Assembly: GCA_902805655.1 (NCBI GenBank)
Contig: CADCTF010000160.1
Location: forward strand, 1 to 36,720
Direction of reading: 5' to 3'
Origin: an uncultured Acidimicrobiales bacterium
Lineage (GTDB): Bacteria > Actinomycetota > Acidimicrobiia > Acidimicrobiales > CADCTF01
Length of the DNA stretch: 36,720 bases
Shown: positions 8,411 to 17,955 of the stretch, piece after piece
How the letters are laid out: the number at the start of each line of letters is the position of its first letter
How positions within the stretch are numbered: position 1 is the first letter of the stretch
Position numbers and translations under genes: made by a program
The notes under the pieces: model-generated
What the model was told of the DNA's origin: nothing
What the model saw: only the letters and a program-made list of their open reading frames with translations
The model's database searches: none

Positions 8411-10003
8411 CTACCTGCCCACCGCGGACAGGCCGGCGCCGGCCTTTGCCTCGGCGATGCCCTCGCGATGGCGGACCCAGCCGAGCACGAGGGCGACGAG
8501 GAGGAGCAGCCCCACCCCGGGGAACGCCATCGCCAGCGGCTCGCCGGCGCTGCCATCCGAGCCGGGACGGGCCAGCAGCAGGAGGGCCGGCCCGGCCGTG
8601 GCGACCAGTGGCGGGAGAGCCTGGTGCTGGAACATCATCAGCCCGGTCTGGTCCATGATGAGCCGCTCCGGGTTGGGCGGTTGGCGCACGGTCGTGATCG
8701 CCGCCGACGCGACCGCCGCCAGCGCCACCGGCACGACGAGCGGCAGGCCGACTCGCAGCGCCGTCTCGGGAGAGAAGAGCGCCACGGCCGCCACACCGAC
8801 CATGCCGACCGTGGCCAGGAGCACGACGGGCGCGGCGAGGTGCCGGAGGTGCAGCGCACCTCGCGCCATCGGCACCGCGTCCCGCCGGTCCGGGTGGTCG
8901 ACCTCCTGGGACAGGCCTTCGGTGGCGTCGAGTGCGGCGAGGTGGACCACCGCCCCGGCCAGGAAGATGAGGGGGGTCGTGCCCTGCCACGCGCCCGCGC
9001 ACGCGGCCACGGCAGCCAGTCCCAGGCCGACCATCCGGAGCGCCCTGGTGATCGGCCAGCGGGCGATGCCCTGCCAGTCCCGACGCCAGATGGGGAAGCG
9101 CCCGTGGCGCCGGCCCATCCGCACCCATGGCGTGGCGCGTGGCTGCTCGAAGGCGAGCTGACGGCGGAGCAGCATCACCGTGCGGATGTCCTGCAGGGTC
9201 GCCGCGAACCGGAGGTGCCCGACCAGCCTCCCCCGCCGCTCCGCCGCTTCCAGTGACAGGCCGCGCACGCCCACTAGGCCGGCCACCGCCAGGGCGGCGA
9301 AGCTGAGCGCTCCCACGAGGTCGAGCGGCTCCACCTCCAGCGGCCACAGGGCCAGACCCCCGAGCAGAGCCATCGGTGACGTCGTCCAGCCGAGCGCAAC
9401 GTCCGCCCCCGCCCAGGCGAGCAGCACGACTCCCAGCGCCGACGCCGCACCGCGTCCGAGGCGTCGCCCGGCGGCCAGCATGGCTGCGCCGACGCCGCCG
9501 GCCGCAGCCAGACCGCCCACCGCCGCGCCGGCCGCCACCCACGCCACTGGCGAACCCGGAAGCCGCCGGTACGCCAGCAGCCCGGCGACGGCACCGGCCA
9601 CCGCCCCGGTGAAGGACAGGAACCGAAGCTGCTTCACGGCCGGACCCCGCAAGGCGAAGGCGCGGTCGACCGGTGCCATGAGCACGTGCCGGACGTCGGC
9701 CGCCTCGAGGGCCAGCGGACCGCCCCGGGCGCCGGATCGAAGGGCGACGGCCAGCCCGAAGGCGACGAACATGCCGACCAGGCCGGGGCCGCGGCGGAGC
9801 ACGTCGTCGATCTCGCTGTCGAGGATGCGCTGGTCGCCGGTCATGCCCGACAGCGCGGTGACGACGACGCCGAGCACCAGCGCACCGACGTAGGCCTTGT
9901 ACAGCGCGTCGATGAAGTTCCACTCGGACAACCGGTTGCGGCGACGCTGGGTCCGCAGGTCCGAGAGCGCCTCGCGAAGGCCGGTGTCGGTCGGCGATCG
10001 CAC
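8411..10003 (-). CDS. Large ABC-2-like permease subunit
   Basis: 530 residues from GTG 10003. Many hydrophobic segments: one after a cytoplasmic N-terminus (about 38-55), a cluster between about 125 and 260 including several Ala/Gly-rich helices, and a second cluster from about 340 to 510. Between them is an Arg-rich soluble stretch (RMGRRHGRFPIWRRDW). The layout, about twice the size of a simple ABC-2 permease, suggests a double-size membrane subunit pairing with the ATPase gene 11 bases downstream. A TACCGT hexamer ends six bases before the GTG, so it may have its own leaderless promoter as well as readthrough from the receiver gene 15 bases upstream. Substrate unknown. Confidence 0.85.
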   Translation of the reverse strand: MRSPTDTGLREALSDLRTQRRRNRLSEWNFIDALYKAYVGALVLGVVVTALSGMTGDQRILDSEIDDVLRRGPGLVGMFVAFGLAVALRSGARGGPLALEAADVRHVLMAPVDRAFALRGPAVKQLRFLSFTGAVAGAVAGLLAYRRLPGSPVAWVAAGAAVGGLAAAGGVGAAMLAAGRRLGRGAASALGVVLLAWAGADVALGWTTSPMALLGGLALWPLEVEPLDLVGALSFAALAVAGLVGVRGLSLEAAERRGRLVGHLRFAATLQDIRTVMLLRRQLAFEQPRATPWVRMGRRHGRFPIWRRDWQGIARWPITRALRMVGLGLAAVAACAGAWQGTTPLIFLAGAVVHLAALDATEGLSQEVDHPDRRDAVPMARGALHLRHLAAPVVLLATVGMVGVAAVALFSPETALRVGLPLVVPVALAAVASAAITTVRQPPNPERLIMDQTGLMMFQHQALPPLVATAGPALLLLARPGSDGSAGEPLAMAFPGVGLLLLVALVLGWVRHREGIAEAKAGAGLSAVGR

Positions 10004-10009
10004 TCTCCG

Positions 10010-10015
10010 ACGGTA
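10010..10015 (-). promoter_or_regulatory. -10 element TACCGT for the ABC permease
   Basis: On the minus strand TACCGT ends six bases before GTG 10003, with no usable Shine-Dalgarno at proper distance; suggests internal leaderless transcription of the transporter genes within the HK-receiver-ABC unit. Confidence 0.5.
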
Positions 10016-10018
10016 CCG

Positions 10019-10420
10019 CTAGTCGATCAGGGCGCCGTTCACGCGGAGGTAGCCGATGAAGTGCAGGAGCTCGTCGAGGTCGAACGGCTTGGTGATGTAG
10101 TAGTCGGCGCCGCTCTGCCAGCCGCCCCACACGTCGGTGTCGCTGGCCTTGGCCGTCAGCATCACGACCGGGATGTTCTTGGTGGCCTCGTGGTTCTTCA
10201 GGATGGTCAGCACCTCGAGACCGTCCATCTTCGGCATCATCACGTCAAGCACGATGAGGTCGGGCAGCATCCGGAGGGCCGCATCACGCGCTTCCTCGCC
10301 GTCGGTGACCGACTCGACCAGGTACCCCTGGCCCTCGAGGTTCATGGTGAGCAGAGCCAGGATGTCCGGGTCGTCGTCCGCGACGAGCACCCGGAGCGTC
10401 TTCTCCTCGATGATGGTCAA
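10019..10420 (-). CDS. Single-domain response regulator (receiver only)
   Basis: 133 residues from TTG 10420; this start overlaps the kinase stop (TTGA) and has AAGGG about eight bases upstream. A longer frame from TTG 10456 would add 12 basic residues and overlap the kinase by 40 bases. The receiver is complete: acidic cluster DDD at 15-17, phospho-acceptor Asp 59 in IVLDVMMPKMDG, Thr 89 in VMLTAKA and Lys 111 in YITKPFDLDEL. There is no output domain; only about 20 residues follow the Lys. It must act by protein contact or as a phosphate relay, probably with the kinase encoded directly upstream. Confidence 0.93.
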   Translation of the reverse strand: MTIIEEKTLRVLVADDDPDILALLTMNLEGQGYLVESVTDGEEARDAALRMLPDLIVLDVMMPKMDGLEVLTILKNHEATKNIPVVMLTAKASDTDVWGGWQSGADYYITKPFDLDELLHFIGYLRVNGALID

Positions 10421-11697
10421 CGTGTGATCCCTTTCGGTCGGCTTGTGTCGTGGCAAGGGAGGGCGACGGTGAACGTGCTCCCGCCGCCCGGTGTGGATGA
10501 CAGGGCGATGGAGCCGTGCTGCAGCCGCGCGAGCTGTTGGCAGAGGTAGAGCCCGAGCCCCGTGCCACCTGCGTGCCGCGTGGACGACTGGTCGAGCTGC
10601 ACGAAGCGGTCGAACACCCGCTCCCGGTCCTCCTCCGCGATGCCGGGACCATGGTCGACCACCGAGAGGCTGCGACGGTCACCGTCTCGCTGCACGACGA
10701 CCTCGATCGGGCCCGTCGGGGCGTACTTGACGGCGTTGTCGACGAGGTTGGTGACGATCTGTCGGAGCTTGCCGGAGTCGGCCCGCACCACGGCCTCGCC
10801 GGCGGCCGTGGGCAACGCGAGGCGTCCACCGGAGATCTCGGCCAGCTCCGGCGCGAGCTCGGAGACGAATGCGCACAGGTCGACGAGTGCCAGCTGCGAA
10901 GGTTCGAGGTCCGACTCGGCCGCAGCAACGCTGAGCAGGTCCTCGATCAGGGCGGTGAGGCGGGTGCCCTGGCGGGCGGCCATGTCCAGCAGCTGCACCC
11001 GACGCGCCGGATCCATCGTGTCGTCGAACCGGCGCAGCGTGGCCACCGAGCCGAGCATGGCGGTGAGGGGCGTGCGGAGCTCGTGGGACACCATCGCCAC
11101 GAAGTCGTCCTTCTGGCGCACCAGGTCTCGCTCGTGACGAAGGGCGGCGCCGGCGGCCTCGTGGATGCGAGCGTTGGCGAGCGTGATGGCAGCGTGCGTC
11201 GTGAAGGCGTCGAGCACCTCGGTGCGGGTGAGGCTGGCGATCCACGGCTTCACCTCGAGCCACACGGCGATCACGCACGGCATGCCGCCGGCCGAGTCGG
11301 TCCGCGAGGTGACGACCTCTGCGCCCGGCACCAGGCTGGCCGGCCCGGTGCCCGCATCCGCAGCCGCCAGACCGGCGCGGGCCGCCTCCACCAGCGCCGG
11401 GGCAGCACTTCGGGCGCCCGAGCGGTCGGCGACAGCGCCGCGCCATCCGCCGTCTGCATCGGGCGCGCAGGCGAGGGTCATCGACCCGCAGAGCAGGTTC
11501 CCCGCCTCCTGTGCGACCACGCCCAGCGCGTCGTCCATGTCGGCGAGACCCGCCGTCCTCGCCAGCGCGCCGCTGAAGTGCTCGAAGCGGGCCCGCAGCT
11601 CCCGGTCTCCCCAGGAGGATCCCGAGTGACCTGCCGATGGCGCGGACCGCGGCGACTCTGGCCGGGGGGTCGAAGCTCCAGGGAACCGCAGCCGCAT
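10417..11697 (-). CDS. Soluble sensor histidine kinase with GAF-like input domain
   Basis: 426 residues from ATG 11697 (GTG 11700 directly precedes it). Order: unstructured Ser/Pro-rich tail (1-30), a GAF-like sensory domain (about 35-180, ending TTHAAITLANARIHEAA), HisKA dimerisation domain with the phospho-His at 205 in SHELRTPLTAMLG, and the ATPase domain with N-box NLVDNAVKYAP, DHGPGIAEED and GGTGLGLYL. No membrane segment, so the signal is cytoplasmic; GAF domains bind small ligands or heme but the ligand cannot be read here. It is followed without a gap by the receiver gene and then by an ABC exporter. It starts 73 bases after the ilvC stop, across a hairpin. Confidence 0.92.
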   Translation of the reverse strand: MRLRFPGASTPRPESPRSAPSAGHSGSSWGDRELRARFEHFSGALARTAGLADMDDALGVVAQEAGNLLCGSMTLACAPDADGGWRGAVADRSGARSAAPALVEAARAGLAAADAGTGPASLVPGAEVVTSRTDSAGGMPCVIAVWLEVKPWIASLTRTEVLDAFTTHAAITLANARIHEAAGAALRHERDLVRQKDDFVAMVSHELRTPLTAMLGSVATLRRFDDTMDPARRVQLLDMAARQGTRLTALIEDLLSVAAAESDLEPSQLALVDLCAFVSELAPELAEISGGRLALPTAAGEAVVRADSGKLRQIVTNLVDNAVKYAPTGPIEVVVQRDGDRRSLSVVDHGPGIAEEDRERVFDRFVQLDQSSTRHAGGTGLGLYLCQQLARLQHGSIALSSTPGGGSTFTVALPCHDTSRPKGITR

Positions 11698-11727
11698 CAC
11701 GACCTAGGCATCGGCACGACCACTGTG

Positions 11728-11757
11728 CGCGGTTGACCCAACAACGAGCCAACCGCG
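11728..11757. terminator. Hairpin after ilvC, possible weak terminator
   Basis: CGCGGTTG and CAACCGCG form an 8-bp stem with a 14-nt loop, between the ilvC stop and the kinase start. There is no T-run on either strand, so intrinsic termination would be weak; it could also slow exonucleases at the 3' end of the ilv message. Confidence 0.4.
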
Positions 11758-11770
11758 GATCGTTGTGACC

Positions 11771-12799
<1,029 letters not shown>

Positions 12800-13333
12800 T
12801 CAGCTCACCTTTCCGACGACGCTCCGAAGGCGGGGCGCCTGCTTGTCCAGCTGGGGCAGCGCCACCCGTCCGGTGCGCTGCAGCTCGACGATCCCGAAGG
12901 CTCGCACGAGCTCCTCGAAGTCGTCCAGATTGCGGGGCTTGCCGGCGAGCATCACGGTGACGGAGTCGTGGCCCACGTCGACGATCGTGCCCTTGAAGAC
13001 GTTGACCAGCTCGATGAGCTCGCTGCGCTCGCCCTCCTCGGTGTGCACCGATGCCAGCAGCAGCTCGCGCTCGACGGAGTCGTCGGGGTCGAGCAGGTCG
13101 ATCTTCACCACGTTGATGAGCTTGAAGAGCTGCTTGGTCACCTGCTCGAGCGGCGTCTCCTCGGCATCCACGACGATGGTGATGCGGCTGAACCGCTCGT
13201 CATCGGTGGGCGCCACGGCGAGCGAGTAGATGTTGAAGGCGCGACGGGCGAAGAGGCCCGACACCCGGGCCAGCACGCCGGCCTTGTTCTCGACGAGCAC
13301 GACGAGGGTGTGGAGCTTCGGCCGGGGGGCCAT
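12800..13333 (-). CDS. ilvN: Acetolactate synthase regulatory (small) subunit
   Basis: Regulatory partner of IlvB, confers valine feedback control. 177 residues from ATG 13333, overlapping the ilvB stop as TGATG; a GTG at 13336 is also in frame. N-terminal ACT domain (HTLVVLVENKAGVLARVSGLFARRAFNI, about 8-35, with the conserved Gly and Asn) binds the amino acid; the C-terminal half, about 80-165 (HDSVTVMLAGKPRNLDDFEELVRAFGIVELQRTGR), is the second ACT-like domain. Length and order match the actinobacterial IlvN. Overlap with ilvB suggests translational coupling. Confidence 0.96.
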   Translation of the reverse strand: MAPRPKLHTLVVLVENKAGVLARVSGLFARRAFNIYSLAVAPTDDERFSRITIVVDAEETPLEQVTKQLFKLINVVKIDLLDPDDSVERELLLASVHTEEGERSELIELVNVFKGTIVDVGHDSVTVMLAGKPRNLDDFEELVRAFGIVELQRTGRVALPQLDKQAPRLRSVVGKVS

Positions 13334-15060
13334 CACTGCACGACCTTCCGGCCCGGCGTGGGGCCGGGGATGATGTCGTCGTTCGACTGGCCGGCGGCGA
13401 CCATCGGGAAGACCTTCTCCGAGGAGTCGGTGCGGAAGTCGATGACGACCGGGCGGTCGTCGATCTCGTTGGCCTTGTCGATGGTGGTCTGCACGTCCTC
13501 GGGGTGCTCGACCTTGAAGCCGACGCAGCCCATGGCCTCGGCCCACTTGACGTAGTCGGGAAGGTCGGGCGACAGGTAGACCTCGGAGTAGCGCTCCTCG
13601 TAGAACATCTCCTGCCACTGGCGCACCATGCCGAGGTAGGCGTTGTTGAGGATGGCGATCTTCACCGGGATGCGCTCGGACGAGGCGGTGACCAGCTCCT
13701 GGGCCGTCATCTGGAAGCAGCCGTCGCCGTCGATGGCCCAGACCATCTTGTCGGGGCGGCCGACCTTGGCGCCGATGGCGGCCGGCACCGAGAAGCCCAT
13801 GGTGCCGAGGCCGCCGGAGTTGACCCACGTGTACGGGTGGTCGAACTTCCAGTACTGCGAGCTCCACATCTGGTGCTGGCCGACGCCCGACACGAGGATC
13901 GTGTCGTCGGGCGTCGAGTCGCGCAGCGTCTCGAGCACGTACTGCGGCTTGAGCCGATCGCCCTCTTCGTAGCCCTGCTCGTAGTGGAGCGGGAACTCCT
14001 CCTGCCAGCGCCGCACCTGGGCCATCCACTCGGTGCGGTCGGGCTGGGCCCCGTCGTCCAGGGCCCGGACGGCCTTCACCATCTCTTCGATGACCTGGCG
14101 GCAGTCCCCCACGATCGACACGTCGGGCCGGCGGACCTTGCCGAGCTCGGCCGGGTCGATGTCGACGTGGATGATCTTGGCGCCGGGAGCGAAGGCGTCG
14201 ACCCGGCCGGTGACCCGGTCGTCGAAGCGGCTGCCCAGGGCGATCAGGAGGTCGGCCTTCTGCATGGCCGTGACCGCGGTGTAGTTGCCGTGCATGCCGG
14301 GCATGCCCAGGCACAGCTCGTGACGGTCGGGGAACGCCCCCCGGGCCATGAGGGTGGTGACGACAGGGATGCCGGTCATCTCCACGAGCTGCTTGAGCGC
14401 CTCGGACGCACGGGCCTTGAGGACGCCGCCGCCGACATAGAAGACGGGACGCCGGGCCTGGGCGATCAGCTGGGCCGCCTCACGGATGCGCTGAGGATCG
14501 GCCGCCGCGGTGGGGCGGTACCCGACCAGGTCGACCGTCTCCGGCCACTCCCACTCCATGGTCCCCTGCAGCACGTCCTTCGGCAGGTCGAGCAGCACCG
14601 GCCCCGGGCGCCCGGTGGTGGCGATGTGGAACGCCTCCCGGACGATCCGCGGGATGTCCTGCGGCGACATGATCAGCTCGTTGTGCTTGGTGACCGAGCG
14701 GGTGATGCCGACGGTGTCGCACTCCTGGAAGGCGTCGGTGCCGATCGACTTCGTGCCGACCTGGCCGGTGATGGCGATCATCGGCACCGAGTCCATGTAG
14801 GCGTCGCAGAGAGGCGTCACCAGGTTGGTGGCCGCGGGGCCGCTGGTGACGATGGCCACGCCGGGCCGGCCCGTCACGTGGGCATAGCCCTCGGCCATGT
14901 GGCCGGCGCCCTGCTCGTGGCGCACGAGGATGTGGCGGATGGACGAATCGATGATCGGGTCGTAGGCGGGGAGGATGCACCCGCCCGGAAGCCCGAACAT
15001 GACCTCGACGGCTTCCATCTCGAGGCTCTTGATGAGGGCCTGGGCCCCGGTCAGCTTCAT
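13333..15060 (-). CDS. ilvB: Acetolactate synthase catalytic (large) subunit
   Basis: ThDP- and FAD-dependent condensation of two pyruvates (valine/leucine branch) or pyruvate with 2-oxobutyrate (isoleucine branch). 575 residues from ATG 15060, preceded by AGGAG at six bases. The ThDP-activating Glu is 49 in VRHEQGAGHMAEGYAHVTG; the FAD-binding middle domain includes GSRFDDRVTGR; the ThDP motif runs from GDG (about 445) to NN (472-473). The C-terminal WQEMFYEERYSE is typical of anabolic AHAS and separates it from catabolic AlsS. The gene is headed by an attenuator at 15135-15241 and followed by ilvN and ilvC. ilvD lies upstream on the same strand. Confidence 0.97.
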   Translation of the reverse strand: MKLTGAQALIKSLEMEAVEVMFGLPGGCILPAYDPIIDSSIRHILVRHEQGAGHMAEGYAHVTGRPGVAIVTSGPAATNLVTPLCDAYMDSVPMIAITGQVGTKSIGTDAFQECDTVGITRSVTKHNELIMSPQDIPRIVREAFHIATTGRPGPVLLDLPKDVLQGTMEWEWPETVDLVGYRPTAAADPQRIREAAQLIAQARRPVFYVGGGVLKARASEALKQLVEMTGIPVVTTLMARGAFPDRHELCLGMPGMHGNYTAVTAMQKADLLIALGSRFDDRVTGRVDAFAPGAKIIHVDIDPAELGKVRRPDVSIVGDCRQVIEEMVKAVRALDDGAQPDRTEWMAQVRRWQEEFPLHYEQGYEEGDRLKPQYVLETLRDSTPDDTILVSGVGQHQMWSSQYWKFDHPYTWVNSGGLGTMGFSVPAAIGAKVGRPDKMVWAIDGDGCFQMTAQELVTASSERIPVKIAILNNAYLGMVRQWQEMFYEERYSEVYLSPDLPDYVKWAEAMGCVGFKVEHPEDVQTTIDKANEIDDRPVVIDFRTDSSEKVFPMVAAGQSNDDIIPGPTPGRKVVQ

Positions 15061-15134
15061 GAGGTGCTCCTGGGTGCTGGGGGTGGTTGCGACGGTGCGA
15101 CGGTTGCGGCGGTGCTGCGGACGGATGTGGCCGG

Positions 15135-15168
15135 AAAAACAAAACGACCCCCCGTTCGGGGAGTCGTT
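15135..15168 (-). terminator. Attenuator terminator upstream of ilvB
   Basis: On the minus strand an AACGAC/GTCGTT stem, one mismatch, then a C4/G4 stem closes on a GAAC loop, followed by TTTTGTTTTT. It ends 75 bases before the ilvB start and would cut transcription short when not opposed. Confidence 0.87.
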
Positions 15169-15170
15169 GA

Positions 15171-15200
15171 GCGCACGCGGGTGGAGACGGAGGCGTGCGC
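15171..15200 (-). promoter_or_regulatory. Hairpin between ilv leader stop and terminator
   Basis: GCGCACGC and GCGTGCGC form an 8-bp stem with a 14-nt loop, starting at the last base of the leader stop codon. The position mirrors the hairpin in the leu attenuator (949-972), pointing to the same mechanism. Confidence 0.72.
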
Positions 15201-15241
15201 TAGGTGCGTACTACGAGAAGGGTGCGGCCGGCGTCAGACAT
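15200..15241 (-). CDS. ilv operon leader peptide (MSDAGRTLLVVRT)
   Basis: 13 residues with consecutive Leu-Leu-Val-Val (CTT CTC GTA GTA), two of the three end products of the pathway. CTT and GTA are rare in this high-GC genome, which would sharpen the response to charged tRNA. It is followed by a hairpin and a strong terminator before ilvB. Leader-peptide attenuation of ilvBNC is known in Corynebacterium. CACACT (15256-15251) ends nine bases before the ATG, so the message may start close to the ATG. No clear ribosome site. No Ile codon is present, so isoleucine would not be sensed directly. Confidence 0.85.
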   Translation of the reverse strand: MSDAGRTLLVVRT

Positions 15242-15250
15242 CGCCCGACC

Positions 15251-15280
15251 AGTGTGGCACCAACCGCGCGCCTTTGGCAA
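15251..15280 (-). promoter_or_regulatory. Putative promoter of the ilvBNC leader
   Basis: TTGCCA (15280-15275) and CACACT (15256-15251) on the minus strand with 18 bases between. The -10 match is imperfect. It lies directly after the ilvD stop (15288), so ilvBNC may be transcribed from here and by readthrough from ilvD. Confidence 0.5.
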
Positions 15281-15287
15281 CCGTTGC

Positions 15288-16979
15288 TCAGGCCTCGGTG
15301 ATCGCACCGCGCTCGGCGCCGGTGACGAGGCGGGCGAACTTGGCGAGGACGCCGGTGGTGTAGCGGGGCTCAGGAAGCTTCCAGTCCCCACGCCGACGCT
15401 CGAGCTCGGCTTCGTCGACCATCAGGTCGATCGATCGGGCGGCGATGTCGACCACGATGCGGTCGCCGTCGCGAACGAAGGCGATCGGCCCGCCGTCCAC
15501 CGCCTCGGGCGCCACGTGGCCGATGCAGAAGCCGTGCGTGCCGCCGGAGAAGCGGCCGTCGGTCAGCAGGGCGCAGTCCCCGCCCCGGCCGGCGCCCTTC
15601 ATGGCCCCGGTGACGGCCAGCATCTCGCGCATCCCCGGGCCGCCCTTCGGGCCCTCGTAGCGGATGACCACCATGGTGCCCGGCTCGATGGTGCCGGCGA
15701 GGATCGCCTCCATGGCGCCGTCCTCGCCGTCGAACACGCGGGCGGTGCCGTCGAAGTGGTCGGAGTCGAGCCCGGCCACCTTCACCACCGAGCCCTTGGG
15801 CGCCAGAGTGCCGGTCAGGACGGCGATGCCTCCATCGATGTGCAGCGGCCGCGACACCGAGTGCACCACGTCGCCGTCCGGCTTCGGGGGGTCGAGGTCG
15901 GCCAGGTTCTCGGCGAGGGTCTTGCCGGTGACGGTGAGGCAGTCGCCGTCGAGCAGGCCGGCGTCGAGCAGCTCGCGCATCACCACGGGGACGCCGCCGA
16001 TCTCGTCCAGGTCGGTCATGTGGTACTTGCCGTGGGGCTTGGTGTCGGCGATGTGGGGAACGCGCCGACCGACGCGGTTGAAGTCCTCGAGCTCGAGGTC
16101 GACGCGGGCCTCGTTGGCCATGGCCAACAGGTGCAGCACCGCATTCGTGGAACCGCCCACGGCCATCACCACGGCGATGGCGTTCTCGAAGGCCGCCTTG
16201 GTCATGATGCGACGGGGCCGCAGGTCCTGGCGGATGAGCTCGACCACGGCTTCGCCCGAGCGCCGGGCGAGCTCGTCGCGACGCGAGTCGGGCGCCGGCG
16301 CGGAGGAGCTACCGGGCAGCGCCATGCCGATGGCTTCGGCGACCGACGCCATGGTGTTGGCCGTGAACATGCCGGCGCACGATCCCTCGGTGGGGCATGC
16401 GTGGCGCTCGATGAGGGCAAGCTCCTCGTCGGTCAGGCCGCCCTGGGCTCGGGCGCCGACCGCCTCGAAGACGCTGACGATGTCGAGGGCGCGGTTCTCG
16501 GGATCGTTCGGGATGTGCCCCGGCAGGATGGAGCCGCCGTACATGAAGATCGCCGGCAGATCGAGGCGAGCCGCGGCCATGAGCATGCCGGGCAATGACT
16601 TGTCGCAGCCGGCCAGCGTCACGAGGGCGTCGAAGCGCTCGGCGTGCATCACCGTCTCCACCGAGTCGGCGATGACCTCGCGGCTCACGAGCGACGCGCG
16701 CATGCCCTCGTGGCCCATGGAGATGCCGTCGCTCACTGCGATGGTGACGAACTCGATCGGGTAGCCGCCGGCGGCCCGCACGCCTTCCTTGGCCCGCTTG
16801 GCCAGGCGGTCGAGCGGCAGGTTGCAGGGCGTGACCTCGTTCCACGACGAGGCCACGCCGACCTGCGGCTTGACCCAGTCGTCGTCGGTCATGCCGATGG
16901 CGCGCAGCATGGCGCGCGCCGGCGCCCGCTCGTACCCGTCGGTGACCTCGTGGCTGCGGGGCTTCATGTCTTCGGGCAC
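15288..16979 (-). CDS. ilvD: Dihydroxy-acid dehydratase
   Basis: Third common step of valine/isoleucine synthesis: dehydrates dihydroxy acids to 2-oxo acids using an Fe-S cluster and Mg. 563 residues from GTG 16979; ATG 16967 is the alternative, but TACGCT ends six bases before the GTG, favouring it. Cluster cysteines appear in [18 protein letters not shown] and [12 protein letters not shown], the three-Cys pattern of [2Fe-2S] DHADs; the Lys of CDKS is the usual carbamylated ligand, and [19 protein letters not shown] holds the catalytic Ser. Stop is 46 bases before the ilv leader ATG; divergent from the ABC genes at 17035. Confidence 0.96.
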   Translation of the reverse strand: MPEDMKPRSHEVTDGYERAPARAMLRAIGMTDDDWVKPQVGVASSWNEVTPCNLPLDRLAKRAKEGVRAAGGYPIEFVTIAVSDGISMGHEGMRASLVSREVIADSVETVMHAERFDALVTLAGCDKSLPGMLMAAARLDLPAIFMYGGSILPGHIPNDPENRALDIVSVFEAVGARAQGGLTDEELALIERHACPTEGSCAGMFTANTMASVAEAIGMALPGSSSAPAPDSRRDELARRSGEAVVELIRQDLRPRRIMTKAAFENAIAVVMAVGGSTNAVLHLLAMANEARVDLELEDFNRVGRRVPHIADTKPHGKYHMTDLDEIGGVPVVMRELLDAGLLDGDCLTVTGKTLAENLADLDPPKPDGDVVHSVSRPLHIDGGIAVLTGTLAPKGSVVKVAGLDSDHFDGTARVFDGEDGAMEAILAGTIEPGTMVVIRYEGPKGGPGMREMLAVTGAMKGAGRGGDCALLTDGRFSGGTHGFCIGHVAPEAVDGGPIAFVRDGDRIVVDIAARSIDLMVDEAELERRRGDWKLPEPRYTTGVLAKFARLVTGAERGAITEA

Positions 16980-16985
16980 CGGTGC

Positions 16986-17026
16986 AGCGTACGCGGCCCC
17001 GTGAGCGCTGCGGTCGTGGATACGGT
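16986..17026. promoter_or_regulatory. Divergent leaderless promoters of ilvD and the ABC operon
   Basis: Two back-to-back -10 hexamers: TACGCT on minus (16991-16986), six bases before GTG 16979, and TACGGT on plus (17021-17026), eight bases before ATG 17035. Neither gene has a Shine-Dalgarno. Clear -35 elements are not seen. Confidence 0.55.
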
Positions 17027-17034
17027 GATGCCCG

Positions 17035-17955
17035 ATGGCTCCAGTCGTGCGGGCGCAGGCGGTTTCGAAGCGCTGGGGTGCGACCGCAGCCCTGCAGGGC
17101 GCCAGCTTCGAGATCCAGCCAGGCATCACGGGGCTGCTCGGCTCGAACGGCGCCGGGAAGACCACCCTGCTCGGGCTGCTGCTCGGCATGCACCGCCCCG
17201 ACGAGGGGCAGGTGGAGGTGCTAGGGCGCGACCCGTGGACGCAGGGCGCCGACCTGCGGGCCCGGGTCGGCTACGCCCCGGAGCACGAGGCGCTGCCCGA
17301 GGACGTGCGGGCCTACGACATCGTCCGCCACCTCACCGAGGTGCACGGCCTCCCAAGCCGGGAAGCCCAGACGCGGGCGAGCGACGCGCTGTACGAGGTG
17401 GGGTTGGGCGAGGAGCGGTTCCGGCCGGTGGGCACCATGAGCACCGGGCAGCGCCAGCGGGTGAAGCTGGCGGTGGCCATCGCCCACGACCCCGAGCTGG
17501 TGCTGCTCGACGAACCGACCAACGGGCTCGACCCGATGCAGCGCGACTCGATGCTCACCCTGGTGCGCAAGATCGGTCACGAGCTCGGCCTGAACGTGAT
17601 CCTCTGCTCGCACCTGCTGGAGGAGGTTGAGCGGGTGAGCGACGCAGTGGTGATCCTGGACGGCGGACGGGTGGTGCGCAGCGGGCCGCTCACGGAGCTG
17701 CGCCGCTCGGATGCCAACGAGCTCATGGTGGAGGTGGACGGCGGAGAGCCCGAGGTGGCCCGGCTGGTGGCGGCGCTCGTCTCGGCCGGCGTGACGGCCC
17801 GGGCCGACGGCGCCCTCGTCGCCGCGCTGATGAGCGGCCCCACCGTGTTCGACCTGGTGCGGGACGCGCTCGACGAGGGCCGCTTCGGCCTGCGGCGGCT
17901 GGAACAGCGGACGTCGTCGCTCGAAGAGGTCTTCCTCTCGGCGGACGCCGGGTGA
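17035..17955 (+). CDS. ABC transporter ATP-binding protein 1
   Basis: 306 residues from ATG 17035 ([15 protein letters not shown]). Walker A is [10 protein letters not shown] near residue 37, signature [18 protein letters not shown], Walker [14 protein letters not shown], switch His in [14 protein letters not shown]. The extra 80 residues after the ATPase core, ending with [17 protein letters not shown], are typical of exporters of the drug/Cu/Na ABC-2 group. Its stop overlaps the permease start (GTGA), so it should pair with the gene at 17952. First of five tightly coupled plus-strand genes. Substrate unknown. Confidence 0.94.
   Translation: MAPVVRAQAVSKRWGATAALQGASFEIQPGITGLLGSNGAGKTTLLGLLLGMHRPDEGQVEVLGRDPWTQGADLRARVGYAPEHEALPEDVRAYDIVRHLTEVHGLPSREAQTRASDALYEVGLGEERFRPVGTMSTGQRQRVKLAVAIAHDPELVLLDEPTNGLDPMQRDSMLTLVRKIGHELGLNVILCSHLLEEVERVSDAVVILDGGRVVRSGPLTELRRSDANELMVEVDGGEPEVARLVAALVSAGVTARADGALVAALMSGPTVFDLVRDALDEGRFGLRRLEQRTSSLEEVFLSADAG

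Noticed and set aside
8400-10130. Extension of the ABC ATPase to 805 residues
   Set aside because: Reads through the permease in another frame; no known domain, whereas the permease frame is strongly hydrophobic.
15200-15391. 63-residue frame ending in the ilv leader sequence
   Set aside because: The upstream part overlaps the end of ilvD in another frame; only the last 13 residues fit a leader peptide.
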